Shown: in pieces, positions 7,707-14,209 of the stretch
Numbering within the stretch: the stretch's first letter is position 1
Layout: the number at the start of each line of letters is the position of its first letter
DNA from: Dehalococcoidia bacterium
GTDB lineage: Bacteria; Chloroflexota; Dehalococcoidia; Lucifugimonadales; Lucifugimonadaceae
NCBI GenBank assembly: GCA_028278465.1
Contig: JANQEF010000187.1
Span: 1-15,743 of the forward strand
Direction: 5' to 3'
Length of the DNA: 15,743 nt
Notes under the pieces: model-generated
What the model was told of the DNA's origin: nothing
The model's database searches: none
The model's input: the letters and a program-made list of their open reading frames with translations, nothing else
Position numbers and translations under genes: made by a program

Positions 7707-8609
7707 ATGCAATCTGAGATCGACGCATTCCTTCACTACGCCGCCGTTGAGCGCGGCATGTCCGGCAACACCGTCGCCGCCTACCGCAACGACCTCACCG
7801 GCTTCATCACCTACTTCGCCGAGGACTCCGGCGAGGCGCGGCTGAACGACTGGCGCTCCGTCACGCCCGGCCACGTCAATGATCTGCTCAGCGACATGGA
7901 CGACCGCGGCTACTCCGCCTCCACGCGCTCTCGCAAGATCGCGGCGCTTCGCTCCTTCATGAAGTTCCTGGTCGAAGAGCGAGTCCTCGACGAAAGCCCC
8001 GCATCGCACATACGGACGCCTCGTGCCGGCCGGCCGGTTCCCGACGTGCTCACCGCAGATGACGTCGAGGCGCTGCTTCAAACTGCGGCCAGCGGCGAAA
8101 CGCCGGAGGACCGCCGCGACCACGTAATGATCGAGCTGATGTACGCCGCAGGGCTGCGAGTCACCGAGCTGGTTTCGCTAGATATCGGCGACGTCAATTT
8201 GCGCAGTGAGACCGTTCGAACGGTCGGAAAAGGATCAAAGGAGCGTGTCGTGCCGCTGCACGACTTCGCCGTCGAGGCGGTGGAACGCTACCTGCACGAG
8301 GTCCGGCCTCACCTCGCCCGTCGAGCCCGCACCGACGCCATCTTCCTCGGCCGCCGCGGCCGAAGGCTCTCGCGGCAGGCTTTCTGGCTGCGACTCAGGC
8401 AGGTCGCCGCAAAGGCCGGCATCACGGCCCACATCACGCCGCACACACTCAGACACAGCTTCGCGACCCACCTGCTGCAGGGCGGAGCATCGCTGCGGCA
8501 CGTACAGGAGCTGCTCGGCCACTCGTCCATCTCGACAACGCAGATCTACACGCACCTCACCTCCGAGCACGTTCGCACCGAGTACGACAAAGCACATCCC
8601 CGGGCATAG
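7707..8609 (+). CDS. xerD: XerC/XerD-type tyrosine recombinase
   Basis: A 300-residue protein, the usual length for XerC/XerD, which in pairs resolve chromosome dimers at dif through FtsK. Residues 3-90 are the SAM-like core-binding domain (AFLHYAAVERGMSGNTVAAY). Residues ~113-290 are the catalytic domain with the complete set: R151 (AAGLRVTELV), K175 (GKGSKERVVPL), H246 and R249 (HTLRHSFATHLL), H272 (LLGHSSIS) and nucleophile Y281 (TQIYTHL). I chose ATG at 7707. The frame is open to 7608, but that extension is translation of a dispersed repeat (CHSELDSESRRSS...). No clear Shine-Dalgarno is present. No second Xer gene is in view, so XerC versus XerD cannot be settled; no mobile-element genes flank it, favouring the housekeeping role. 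Confidence 0.9.
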   Translation: MQSEIDAFLHYAAVERGMSGNTVAAYRNDLTGFITYFAEDSGEARLNDWRSVTPGHVNDLLSDMDDRGYSASTRSRKIAALRSFMKFLVEERVLDESPASHIRTPRAGRPVPDVLTADDVEALLQTAASGETPEDRRDHVMIELMYAAGLRVTELVSLDIGDVNLRSETVRTVGKGSKERVVPLHDFAVEAVERYLHEVRPHLARRARTDAIFLGRRGRRLSRQAFWLRLRQVAAKAGITAHITPHTLRHSFATHLLQGGASLRHVQELLGHSSISTTQIYTHLTSEHVRTEYDKAHPRA

Positions 8610-8708
8610 CGCCGCCTTCCCGCTGACGATTAGTGGTGATTGATGCCGGCCAGTCCTGCGAGCCAGACTGTTCGACCGAACTGATACTCCAAGCGAGGAC
8701 GACTCGAC

Positions 8709-9623
8709 GTGACCGCCAGGTTCCGGCCATATCAGCGTGAACAGGACTTCGACCGGGTTGGCGAGTTCCTGGTCCGCACCTTTCGCACATCAGGTGGACA
8801 CATCAACTGGCTGCAGCCCCGCTGGGAGTACATGCACTTCCATCCGCTGATTCAGCGGGTGAATCTCGACTCAATCGGCATCTGGGAAGTCAACGGCGAA
8901 ATAGTCGGAGTCGCTCATCCTGAGCACGAAATGGGCGTCGCCTACTTCGAGGTGCATCCTGACCACACGTATCTCGCGCCCCAGATGCTGTCGCATGCAG
9001 AAGAGCGGATCAGCTGTGAGAATGGCCGCAACCGGCAGCTGAAGATCTGGATCAACGATGCTGCCCCAGAGTTCCGTGACGTCGCGATTGCTCAAGGCTA
9101 CGCGAGCGAAAGCCGGTACGACCCGATGTCGTTCCTGAGGGTCGACGCAATTCCGGACGCTCCGCGCTTGCCGGAAGGATTCCGCATTCAGAGCCTTGCC
9201 GAGGACAACGACCTGTACAAGGTCCACCGGTTGCTGTGGAGAGGCTTCGGCCACGGCGACGAACCGGATGACGATAGCCAGGACGGTCGCGATCTCATGG
9301 GCATTGAAGGCCGCAGGTTGATGGGATCAGCCCCGAACTTCAGACTGGACCTCAACATCGTCGTGGTGGCTCCGAACGGAGACTTCGTCTCGTACTGCGG
9401 CATGTGGATCGAACCGGTCCACCAGATCGGCTATGTCGAACCGGTCGCCACCGATCCCGACTATCGCAGGCTGAAGCTCGCCACCGCCGCGGTGCTCGAA
9501 GGCGTTCGCAGATGCAGGGATGAAGGCGTTCTGAGAGCTTGCGTAGGCTCCACGATGCACCTCTACCGGTCCACTGGGTTTGAGCGTGAGTACGGCTCAG
9601 AGTTGTGGTCCCGGGAGTGGTGA
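8709..9623 (+). CDS. GNAT-family N-acetyltransferase, two-domain
   Basis: A 304-residue protein that looks like two GNAT folds in tandem. The N-terminal copy (~1-148) starts RFRPYQREQDFDRVGEFL, has the IWEVNGEIVGVAHPE and GVAYFEVHPDH strands, and ends near GYASESRYDPMSFLRV; its acetyl-CoA loop is degenerate. The C-terminal copy (~156-304) starts FRIQSLAEDNDLYKVHRL and keeps VEPVATDPDYRRLKLATA (243-260, acetyl-CoA motif A, with K where G is usual) and LYRSTGF (285-291, motif B). It probably acetylates a small amine or protein N-terminus from acetyl-CoA; the substrate is unknown. GTG start at 8709 with GAGG 11 bases upstream. The xerD-like gene ends 99 bp before it. Confidence 0.82.
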   Translation: MTARFRPYQREQDFDRVGEFLVRTFRTSGGHINWLQPRWEYMHFHPLIQRVNLDSIGIWEVNGEIVGVAHPEHEMGVAYFEVHPDHTYLAPQMLSHAEERISCENGRNRQLKIWINDAAPEFRDVAIAQGYASESRYDPMSFLRVDAIPDAPRLPEGFRIQSLAEDNDLYKVHRLLWRGFGHGDEPDDDSQDGRDLMGIEGRRLMGSAPNFRLDLNIVVVAPNGDFVSYCGMWIEPVHQIGYVEPVATDPDYRRLKLATAAVLEGVRRCRDEGVLRACVGSTMHLYRSTGFEREYGSELWSREW

Positions 9624-9745
9624 CGGGCCCGTCCATTCGTCAAGAAGAGCTTTTCCGCCGACCACTCACCTGGCCAGTCGCTCACCCCAATCCCTACATA
9701 TACGGCACTCGAGCCTAAAACAGGTAAACTATCGTTAACTTCTGT

Positions 9746-9770
9746 GATGCGGTGGAGTTTGAACCGCATC
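9746..9770. repeat. Hairpin upstream of the cytidylate-kinase-like gene
   Basis: GATGCGGT (9746-9753), nine-base loop, ACCGCATC (9763-9770), a perfect 8-bp stem 56-80 bases upstream of the start at 9826. It lies in the 202-bp gap after the GNAT gene and could be a leader hairpin or an operator. No T-run follows it. Confidence 0.4.
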
Positions 9771-9825
9771 GCTTTCGCCCGGATTCGAACGCACGGAACT
9801 CGAACTGGACGCAAGGGGGTTCGAA

Positions 9826-10587
9826 ATGACAGTTATCGCCATCGAGGGACGGGCAGGCGCGGGCGCACCGGACGTCGGCAGGATCGTCGCTCGTGAACTC
9901 GATATCGACTTCGTTGACAGGCTGATCCTGGCCGAGATCGCCAGACGCGTCGGCTCGACAGTCGGCGCGCTCGCAGACCAGGAACGCCGCGTCCCATCCT
10001 TCGTGAACCGGCTCGCGCAGTCCGTCCAGCGCATGCTCCACCGCTCGGCCGTCGCCGGCATGGGCGGCGATCCATACTTCGGCCCGGGCGTCGAGCACCT
10101 GCTGGCTCGGCCGTACAACGAGATGGACGAAGAGGCGCCGGCGTCATCGGCAGCGGAGCTGGATGACGCGCACTTCAGGGACACGACTGCCGAGGTGATC
10201 CGGGACATCGCAGAGGCGGGGAACGTGGTGATCCTGAGCCGCGGCGGCGCTGCGATCCTCAGGAGTCGGACAGATGTGCTGCGCGTCGGCATGGTGGCTC
10301 GCATGGAAGACCGCGTCGCCCGCATCATGACGTTGGTGAAGCTGGATGAGCAGGCTGCGATCGACTACATCGAGCATTCGGACCGTGCCCAACATGCCTA
10401 TTTCCAGAAGGCATTTGAGTCGAGTCCTATCGACCCCTTCCTGTATCATTTCATGTGGAACACTTCCGATGTTTCGGTTGAGTATGCGGCGCAGGTGACG
10501 ATCGATGCGGCCCGCGAGATGGCTGACAAGGGCCTGAAGTGGGCGGGCAAGGAAGAGTCGTCTCCAGCCGCCGCCGCAGGCAGCTAA
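9826..10587 (+). CDS. Cytidylate-kinase-like family protein
   Basis: A 253-residue P-loop protein of the cytidylate kinase-like family. The N-terminal strand and loop IAIEGRAGAGAPDVGRIVAREL (split across residues 4-25) sits where relatives have a G-x-x-G-S-G-G nucleotide loop. FVDRLILAEIARR (29-41) matches the family's YYDREIL block, NVVILSRGGAAILR (133-146) the second conserved strand, and DRAQHAYFQKAF (186-197) plus MWNTSDVSVEYAA (210-222) the C-terminal blocks. Family members are thought to phosphorylate nucleotides or related substrates, though few are characterised. The loop here has A in place of the usual S/G residues, so activity is uncertain. The ATG has AAGGGGG six bases upstream, a strong ribosome site. 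The next small gene follows after 61 bp on the same strand and may be co-transcribed. Confidence 0.85.
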   Translation: MTVIAIEGRAGAGAPDVGRIVARELDIDFVDRLILAEIARRVGSTVGALADQERRVPSFVNRLAQSVQRMLHRSAVAGMGGDPYFGPGVEHLLARPYNEMDEEAPASSAAELDDAHFRDTTAEVIRDIAEAGNVVILSRGGAAILRSRTDVLRVGMVARMEDRVARIMTLVKLDEQAAIDYIEHSDRAQHAYFQKAFESSPIDPFLYHFMWNTSDVSVEYAAQVTIDAAREMADKGLKWAGKEESSPAAAAGS

Positions 10588-10648
10588 CTGCCACACATTT
10601 CCAGCAACATTTTCTTGCCCGGCAACCGGGCCACCCACTGGGACAGTA

Positions 10649-10966
10649 ATGCCACGACAGAGAAGACGACGCGACCGGCGCCCGAACGTTTTCGTCCAGG
10701 AGTCGGCGCCACGGGGCCGCGATGAGATCGACGAGGAGGCGCCGGTTGAGGACGACGGCGATGAGTCGTCTTCGGCGTCAGCGTCCAGCGGAGGCACGGC
10801 GGTTTCGACCGGCCGCTCCCGACGCTTGAGGGCTCAGCGCGCTGCCAGGCAGGCGCGGGTCAGGTCCGAGGTCTTCACCCGCTCGATCGGCAACGAATTG
10901 CGCAAGCTGGGCATGCTGAGCGGCGGCATAGCAGTCATCCTGGTAGTCCTGGCCTTCGTGCTGTAG
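10649..10966 (+). CDS. Small one-TM protein, function unknown
   Basis: A 105-residue protein not recognised as a family. It starts with a strongly basic segment (MPRQRRRRDRRP), continues with an acidic, serine-rich low-complexity stretch (about 25-50) and a second Arg-rich stretch (56-72). It ends in a single hydrophobic helix (GGIAVILVVLAFVL, residues 92-105) that runs to the C-terminus, a tail-anchored layout with the bulk in the cytoplasm. ATG at 10649 has only a weak GGGA upstream. Strand, spacing to the kinase-like gene and the clean membrane helix favour a real gene; compositional bias means it could instead be a chance frame. Confidence 0.62.
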   Translation: MPRQRRRRDRRPNVFVQESAPRGRDEIDEEAPVEDDGDESSSASASSGGTAVSTGRSRRLRAQRAARQARVRSEVFTRSIGNELRKLGMLSGGIAVILVVLAFVL

Positions 10967-11345
10967 GCCGGCACTGTTCTCCCTCTATGGTCAGGGAGGG
11001 AGTTAGAGAGTGGGTTGACCCAACAACCCTGCTCTCTTCGCCGCAGCACGTACGTCGGTCATCCCGTCCGACCAGGCGCAGCCGGGAACCCGCTTGCGGA
11101 AGCGTCCCTGCCAGAGTTTGTCATTCTGAACTTGATTCAGAATCTCGCGAGTCTTCTCACTTCAGCCAGTCAGATCCCTCGGCTACGCTCGGGATGACAA
11201 ACCTCCCCTCCCGGGCCGGAGAGGGAACACCCGTATCCGGCTGAACCGCCCCTCAACCTCCCGCTGGTGAGTCGTCGTGCGCCGGAGTAACATCCTGCGC
11301 CTGACCTCCCACGCCTAAAGCCCGCAACCAGGACTCGACAGCAAC
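10967..11345. other. Intergenic region with repeats
   Basis: No gene seen. It contains a short hairpin CTCCCT (10979-10984) / AGGGAG (10993-10998) just past the small membrane protein, without a T-run, then the best-preserved two-hairpin repeat (11117-11201), then a short GC-rich stretch (CCTCCCCTCCCGGGCCGG, from 11203) similar to pieces of the other intergenic repeats. About 140 bases of unremarkable sequence lead to the aldo/keto reductase start. Confidence 0.6.
11117..11201 (+). repeat. Two-hairpin palindromic repeat, best-preserved copy
   Basis: Terminal inverted repeat TTTGTCAT (11117-11124) with ATGACAAA (11194-11201). Left stem ATTCTGAA (11123-11130), loop CTTGA, TTCAGAAT (11136-11143), all eight pairs perfect. 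Right stem ATCCC (11174-11178) with GGGAT (11191-11195). The element is 85 bp. The left stem differs from the 14007 copy by paired changes that keep pairing. Confidence 0.88.
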
Positions 11346-12269
11346 ATGCAGACCAACACCCTTGGCAAGACCGGACTCGAAGTCAGCCGACTCGGAATCG
11401 GCCTCTCTGAAACCGGCTTCAACCTCTCACAGAACGAAGAGGCGCAGGCCGCCGAAGTGCTTAACTCTGCGCTCGACCGGGGCATCAACTTTCTTGACAC
11501 GGCCGCGTGCTACGGACTGAGCGAAGAGCAGGTCGGCGCCGCAGTATCGAGCCGTCGGTCGGAGTTCGTCCTGGCCACGAAGGCGGGTCACTTCCTCCCA
11601 AGGGGCGAAGGCGAAGACTGGACCGCCGAGGTAATCGAGGAGAGCATCGACCGGTCGCTCAAGCGTATGAAGACGGACCACGTTGACCTGCTGCAACTCC
11701 ACTCGTGCACAGTCGAGGTCCTGGAGCGAGGCGAGGTGATCGAAGCGCTCCAGCGGGTGAGAGACGCCGGGAAGACCCGGTTCATCGGCTATTCTGGGGA
11801 CAACGAGAACGCCGAGTGGGCGGTGAACTCGGGCATTTTCGACACGCTTCAGACTTCGTTCAACCTCGTTGACCAGAAGGCGCGGACGACTCTGCTGCCG
11901 AACGCCGAAAAGCAGGGCATGGGGATCATCATCAAGCGTCCGATAGGAAACGCTGTCTGGGGCTCGTCGCAAGACCCGCGACCCTACGAGCACATCCCGA
12001 CCTACACCGAGGAGTATTTTCGGCGTGCCGGGGTGATGCAGGCGGAGGGCGCGCTGAAGGTCGAGCTGGAGGACCGGATCCTGACGGCTCTCGGCTTCGT
12101 GATGGCGCACGACGAGGTTGATGTGGCGATTGTCGGGACGCAGCGGCCCCATCACCTGGCGTCAAACATCGAGATGATGAACAACGACTTGCCGATCTCA
12201 CCCGACGCCGTCGCCGACCTGCAGGACCGCTACGACCGCCTGTCAGACAACTGGGAGCAGCGTGGCTAG
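11346..12269 (+). CDS. Aldo/keto reductase family oxidoreductase
   Basis: A 307-residue (beta/alpha)8 NADP(H)-dependent oxidoreductase of the aldo/keto reductase superfamily, cytoplasmic. The catalytic tetrad is present: D51 and Y56 (NFLDTAACYG), K79 (LATKAGH) and H119 (LLQLHS). The N-terminal LGKTGLEVSRLGIG and the C-terminal coenzyme segment VDVAIVGTQRPHHLASNIE also fit. Its length and the LSEEQVGAAVSSRRSEFVLATK region resemble bacterial AKRs of the YhdN / L-glyceraldehyde 3-phosphate reductase type; the substrate is unknown. The tyrosine motif reads DTAACYG, where DTAxxYG is usual. The ATG has only AGGA about 13 bases upstream. It stands alone, with repeats on both sides. Confidence 0.93.
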   Translation: MQTNTLGKTGLEVSRLGIGLSETGFNLSQNEEAQAAEVLNSALDRGINFLDTAACYGLSEEQVGAAVSSRRSEFVLATKAGHFLPRGEGEDWTAEVIEESIDRSLKRMKTDHVDLLQLHSCTVEVLERGEVIEALQRVRDAGKTRFIGYSGDNENAEWAVNSGIFDTLQTSFNLVDQKARTTLLPNAEKQGMGIIIKRPIGNAVWGSSQDPRPYEHIPTYTEEYFRRAGVMQAEGALKVELEDRILTALGFVMAHDEVDVAIVGTQRPHHLASNIEMMNNDLPISPDAVADLQDRYDRLSDNWEQRG

Positions 12270-12293
12270 CTCGGTGAGTGGGCGAGGCAGCTG

Positions 12294-12331
12294 GTCGTCC
12301 CGAGTTAGAACGAGGGACCCGGTGGGTGGGG
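12294..12331 (+). repeat. Dispersed repeat, GTCCC/GGGAC family, copy 3
   Basis: TCGTCCCGAG, loop TTAGAA, CGAGGGACCCGGTGGG. Stem GTCCC (12297-12301) with GGGAC (12314-12318). Nearly identical to copy 1 at 6611-6647 apart from the loop. It begins 24 bases after the aldo/keto reductase stop. Confidence 0.7.
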
Positions 12332-12396
12332 CGACCGGTCGAACACCTATCTCTGCACCACAGCCAACCTTCGACAGGATCAGGATGGCAGGACGG

Positions 12397-12479
12397 TTTG
12401 ATTCAGAATCTCGCCAGTGATCTCACGTCGACCAGTCAGATCCCCACCCGCAAGCGGGTACCCGACGCTCGGGATGACA
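12397..12479 (+). repeat. Two-hairpin palindromic repeat, left-truncated, with extra hairpin in right loop
   Basis: Begins at TTTGATTCAGAATCTCGCC, so the TTGTCATTCTGAA left arm is missing. The right stem ATCCC/GGGAT is intact, but its loop carries an additional hairpin module, ACCCGCAAGCGGGT, followed by ACCCG. It ends at ATGACA (12474-12479), which gives a misleading in-frame ATG for the gene downstream. Confidence 0.8.
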
Positions 12480-12572
12480 GGACTTCCTTCCCCTTCATTG
12501 CGGCCTTTTCGCCGGGCCGGTAGGATCGCGGCGACGCAAACAGGCTCGCAATCCTTCCCGAAAGTCACCTCG

Positions 12573-13394
12573 TTGAGCGATTCCTCCGGCGAACAAGGGT
12601 CTTACAGTCACGGCTACGGCGTGACCTCAGACAACCTCTCGCGCAGGACGGCGCAGACCTCCGCCGGGTTCTTCGTGCCGTACCTCGAAAGCGGCATGAG
12701 CCTGCTCGACTGCGGATGCGGGCCCGGCTCCCTCACCACCTCACTGGCGCAGCTCGTGGCGCCCGGCCGGGTCGTCGGTATCGACATCGGCGAAAGTCAG
12801 GTCGAGCGAGCACGCGAGCACGCCGCCGAAGCCGGTGTTTCGAACGTCGAGTTCCAGGTCGGCGGGCTCTACGAGCTACCGTTCGATGATTCGTCGTTCG
12901 ATTCGGTGTTCAGCAACACAGTGCTGCAGCACGTCCCTGACCCGGTGCGAGCGCTGCGGGAGTGGAACCGGGTGCTGAAGCCTGGCGGGGTGCTGGGGAT
13001 CCGGGAGGAGGACTGGGGCAGCCTGTTTTACTGGCCCGAGACGCCGCTGCTGCGGGAGGCCTATGACCTGTACTTCCGCTACTGGCAGGAGAACGGCGGC
13101 AATCCGTATCTGCCTCGGCAGTATCGCCGGATTCTGCGCGAGTCCGGGTTCGATGTGATCGAGATGGCGGGCGAGGTCAATGTGAGTGCGACGTCCGATA
13201 GGGTCGCAGCGGTCGGCAACTATGGCTCGACGCACTGGCTGGAACCTGTCTTCGCTGAAGCGGTGGTGGACCGAGGCTGGGTAACCCGCGAGCACCTTGA
13301 GAAGCTGGCGAACTCGTTCGAGGTGTGGGCCGCAGACCCGGATGCGTTCACTGGCCTGACGTTCGTGTCGGCAGTAGCACGCCGGCCGGCTTGA
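12573..13394 (+). CDS. Class I SAM-dependent methyltransferase (UbiE/Methyltransf_11-like)
   Basis: About 273 residues. S-adenosylmethionine fold: motif I LLDCGCGPGSLT (44-55), the acidic end of beta-2 in VVGIDIGESQVERA, LPFDDSSFDSVFSNTVLQHV (motif IV region) and LKPGGVLGIREEDWG (post-motif). The C-terminal half carries an YFRYWQENGGNPYLPRQYRRILRESGF segment seen in many methyltransferases of the Methyltransf_11 type; the acceptor is unknown. The frame is open upstream to 12417, but that part is repeat-derived. I chose TTG at 12573 because relatives typically begin a few residues before the YSHGY motif, and no ATG lies between it and the repeat. No good ribosome site is visible, so this start is uncertain. 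It stands alone between repeat-rich gaps. Confidence 0.87.
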   Translation: MSDSSGEQGSYSHGYGVTSDNLSRRTAQTSAGFFVPYLESGMSLLDCGCGPGSLTTSLAQLVAPGRVVGIDIGESQVERAREHAAEAGVSNVEFQVGGLYELPFDDSSFDSVFSNTVLQHVPDPVRALREWNRVLKPGGVLGIREEDWGSLFYWPETPLLREAYDLYFRYWQENGGNPYLPRQYRRILRESGFDVIEMAGEVNVSATSDRVAAVGNYGSTHWLEPVFAEAVVDRGWVTREHLEKLANSFEVWAADPDAFTGLTFVSAVARRPA

Positions 13395-13430
13395 GCTGAG
13401 GTGTCGGCTACGCGGGTGACGTAACTGCGA

Positions 13431-13490
13431 TTGTCATTCCAGACTTGATCCGGAATCCTAAAGGTCTTCCCAGGTAGGCCGATCAGATCC
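13431..13490 (+). repeat. Left half of two-hairpin repeat fused to a CT-rich hairpin module
   Basis: TTGTCATTCC begins the element; the left stem is ATTCCAGA with TCCGGAAT (one A-C mismatch) around the CTTGA loop. The usual right half with ATGACAA is absent. After GATCAGATC it continues into CTCCCTCC-TGGCTTGG-GAGGGAG (13490-13512) and CCAGGGGGAGGG. Confidence 0.75.
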
Positions 13491-13592
13491 TCCCTCCTGG
13501 CTTGGGAGGGAGTCCAGGGGGAGGGTTGGTAGTGGCGCCATCCTGAGCCTGCCTGCCTTGAGCGGGGTCGCACGGAAGGGTAGGCGTCCTCC

Positions 13593-13683
13593 TTGTCATC
13601 CCGAGCGTTAGCGAGGGATCTGACTGGTCAATATGAGACCGCTTCTCCCTCATCCTGCACCTTCTCCCGCTGGGAGAAGGAAG
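13593..13683 (-). repeat. Chimeric repeat, inverted copy
   Basis: Reverse-complement partner of 6958-7047: CCTTCTCCC-AGC-GGGAGAAGG hairpin plus GTGCAGGATGAGGGAGAAG, then the right half ending ATGACAA (TTGTCAT at 13593-13599 on the plus strand). The right stem is ATCCC/GGGAT here against ATCTC/GAGAT in the other copy, a paired change. Loop sequences differ. Confidence 0.8.
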
Positions 13684-13878
13684 CCACCGTCCTCACCTGC
13701 TTACGAGAGCGTATAGCCCGGTTTTTTTCCTCTCTCCCCTTGTGGGAGAGAAATAAAGAGAGGGGATGTCCCTGCAGAGCCGGGACCGCTTTTCGCCCCT
13801 TCGACAAGCTCAGGATGCAGTGCACTTTCACCCTCTCCCTCGATCCCTCTCCCATCAAGGGCGAGGGAGGCAAATCCT

Positions 13879-13897
13879 CCCTCCCAGCTTGGGAGGG
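13879..13897. repeat. Perfect hairpin, CCCTCCCA/TGGGAGGG
   Basis: Arms 13879-13886 and 13890-13897 around GCT. Related GGGAGGG hairpins lie at 13490-13512 and 13981-14001, so this is a small local family. It is followed by the GC module also found in the repeat at 7542-7591. Confidence 0.65.
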
Positions 13898-13980
13898 ACG
13901 GGTGCCTGCTTGCGGGCGCGGGAGAGTCGTTGGTGACGCACCTACTCATCCTCAACAAGACGAATAGCCCTCCCCTTAGT

Positions 13981-14001
13981 CCCCTCCCAATATGGGAGGG
14001 G
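13981..14001. repeat. Perfect hairpin, CCCCTCCCA/TGGGAGGGG
   Basis: Nine-base arms (13981-13989 and 13993-14001) around ATA, directly followed by the two-hairpin repeat at 14007. No T-run follows on the plus strand, so a terminator role is unlikely. Confidence 0.65.
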
Positions 14002-14006
14002 AGATG

Positions 14007-14087
14007 TGTCATTCCGGACTTGATCCGGAATCTCTCCGGCGACCTCACGTCGACCAGTCAGATCCCTCCGTTCCGTCGGGACGACAA
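14007..14087 (+). repeat. Two-hairpin palindromic repeat, GC-shifted copy
   Basis: TGTCAT at the left end; the right end is ACGACAA (one change from ATGACAA). Left stem ATTCCGGA (14011-14018), loop CTTGA, TCCGGAAT (14024-14031), fully paired, with two T:A/A:T pairs replaced by C:G/G:C relative to the 11117 copy. The middle GTCGACCAGTCAGATCCCTC segment is shared with the 12397 copy. Confidence 0.85.
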
Positions 14088-14209
14088 CTTGTTCTCACAA
14101 GCTGGGAGAGGATAGGCCGCCAGGCACTCATGGGCTTGCTTCCCGGCGTGTGTATTCTTGTATTGAGGACGCTGGCAGTTTGATTCGCCGGTCCCACTCC
14201 CCACATTCA

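Larger units (their letters stand above)
12270..12572. other. Intergenic region with repeats
   Basis: No gene. It holds the third GTCCC/GGGAC repeat (12294-12331), a CCTTCGACAGGATCAGGATGG piece at about 12368-12388 (a related piece lies near 13799), and a two-hairpin repeat that lost its left end (12397-12479). The remaining ~90 bases up to the methyltransferase start show nothing distinctive. Confidence 0.65.
13395..14209. other. Large repeat-rich intergenic region
   Basis: About 815 bases with no supportable gene; the short open frames translate repeats. In order: a left half of the two-hairpin repeat (13431-13490), running into a CTCCCTC/GAGGGAG module (13490-13531); the inverted chimeric repeat (13593-13683); a CTCTCCC/GGGAGAG hairpin (13732-13750); a CCTTCGACAAGCTCAGGATG piece near 13799; a perfect CCCTCCCA/TGGGAGGG hairpin (13879-13897) joined to a GGGTGCCTGCTTGCGGGCGC module; a perfect CCCCTCCCA/TGGGAGGGG hairpin (13981-14001); and a two-hairpin repeat (14007-14087). 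About 120 bases of ordinary sequence precede uvrC. Confidence 0.75.

Noticed and set aside
7620..8609. Mobile element or integron built of the repeat plus the tyrosine recombinase
   Set aside because: The recombinase has the length and motifs of housekeeping XerC/XerD, the same repeats occur beside unrelated genes, and no cargo, att site or direct target duplication could be recognised.
9741..9835. tRNA-like pieces (GGTTCAAAC and GTTCGAATCC on the minus strand)
   Set aside because: No acceptor stem, D-arm or anticodon arm can be built around them; the hairpin at 9746-9770 pairs 8 bp across the supposed T-loop. Not a tRNA.
13722..13750. T7 run next to a CTCTCCC/GGGAGAG hairpin, as a terminator
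   Set aside because: On the plus strand the T-run precedes the hairpin; on the minus strand the run after the hairpin is A, so neither orientation works.
6564..14209. CRISPR array
   Set aside because: Repeats are irregularly spaced over kilobases, vary in length and orientation, and have no uniform spacers or cas genes.
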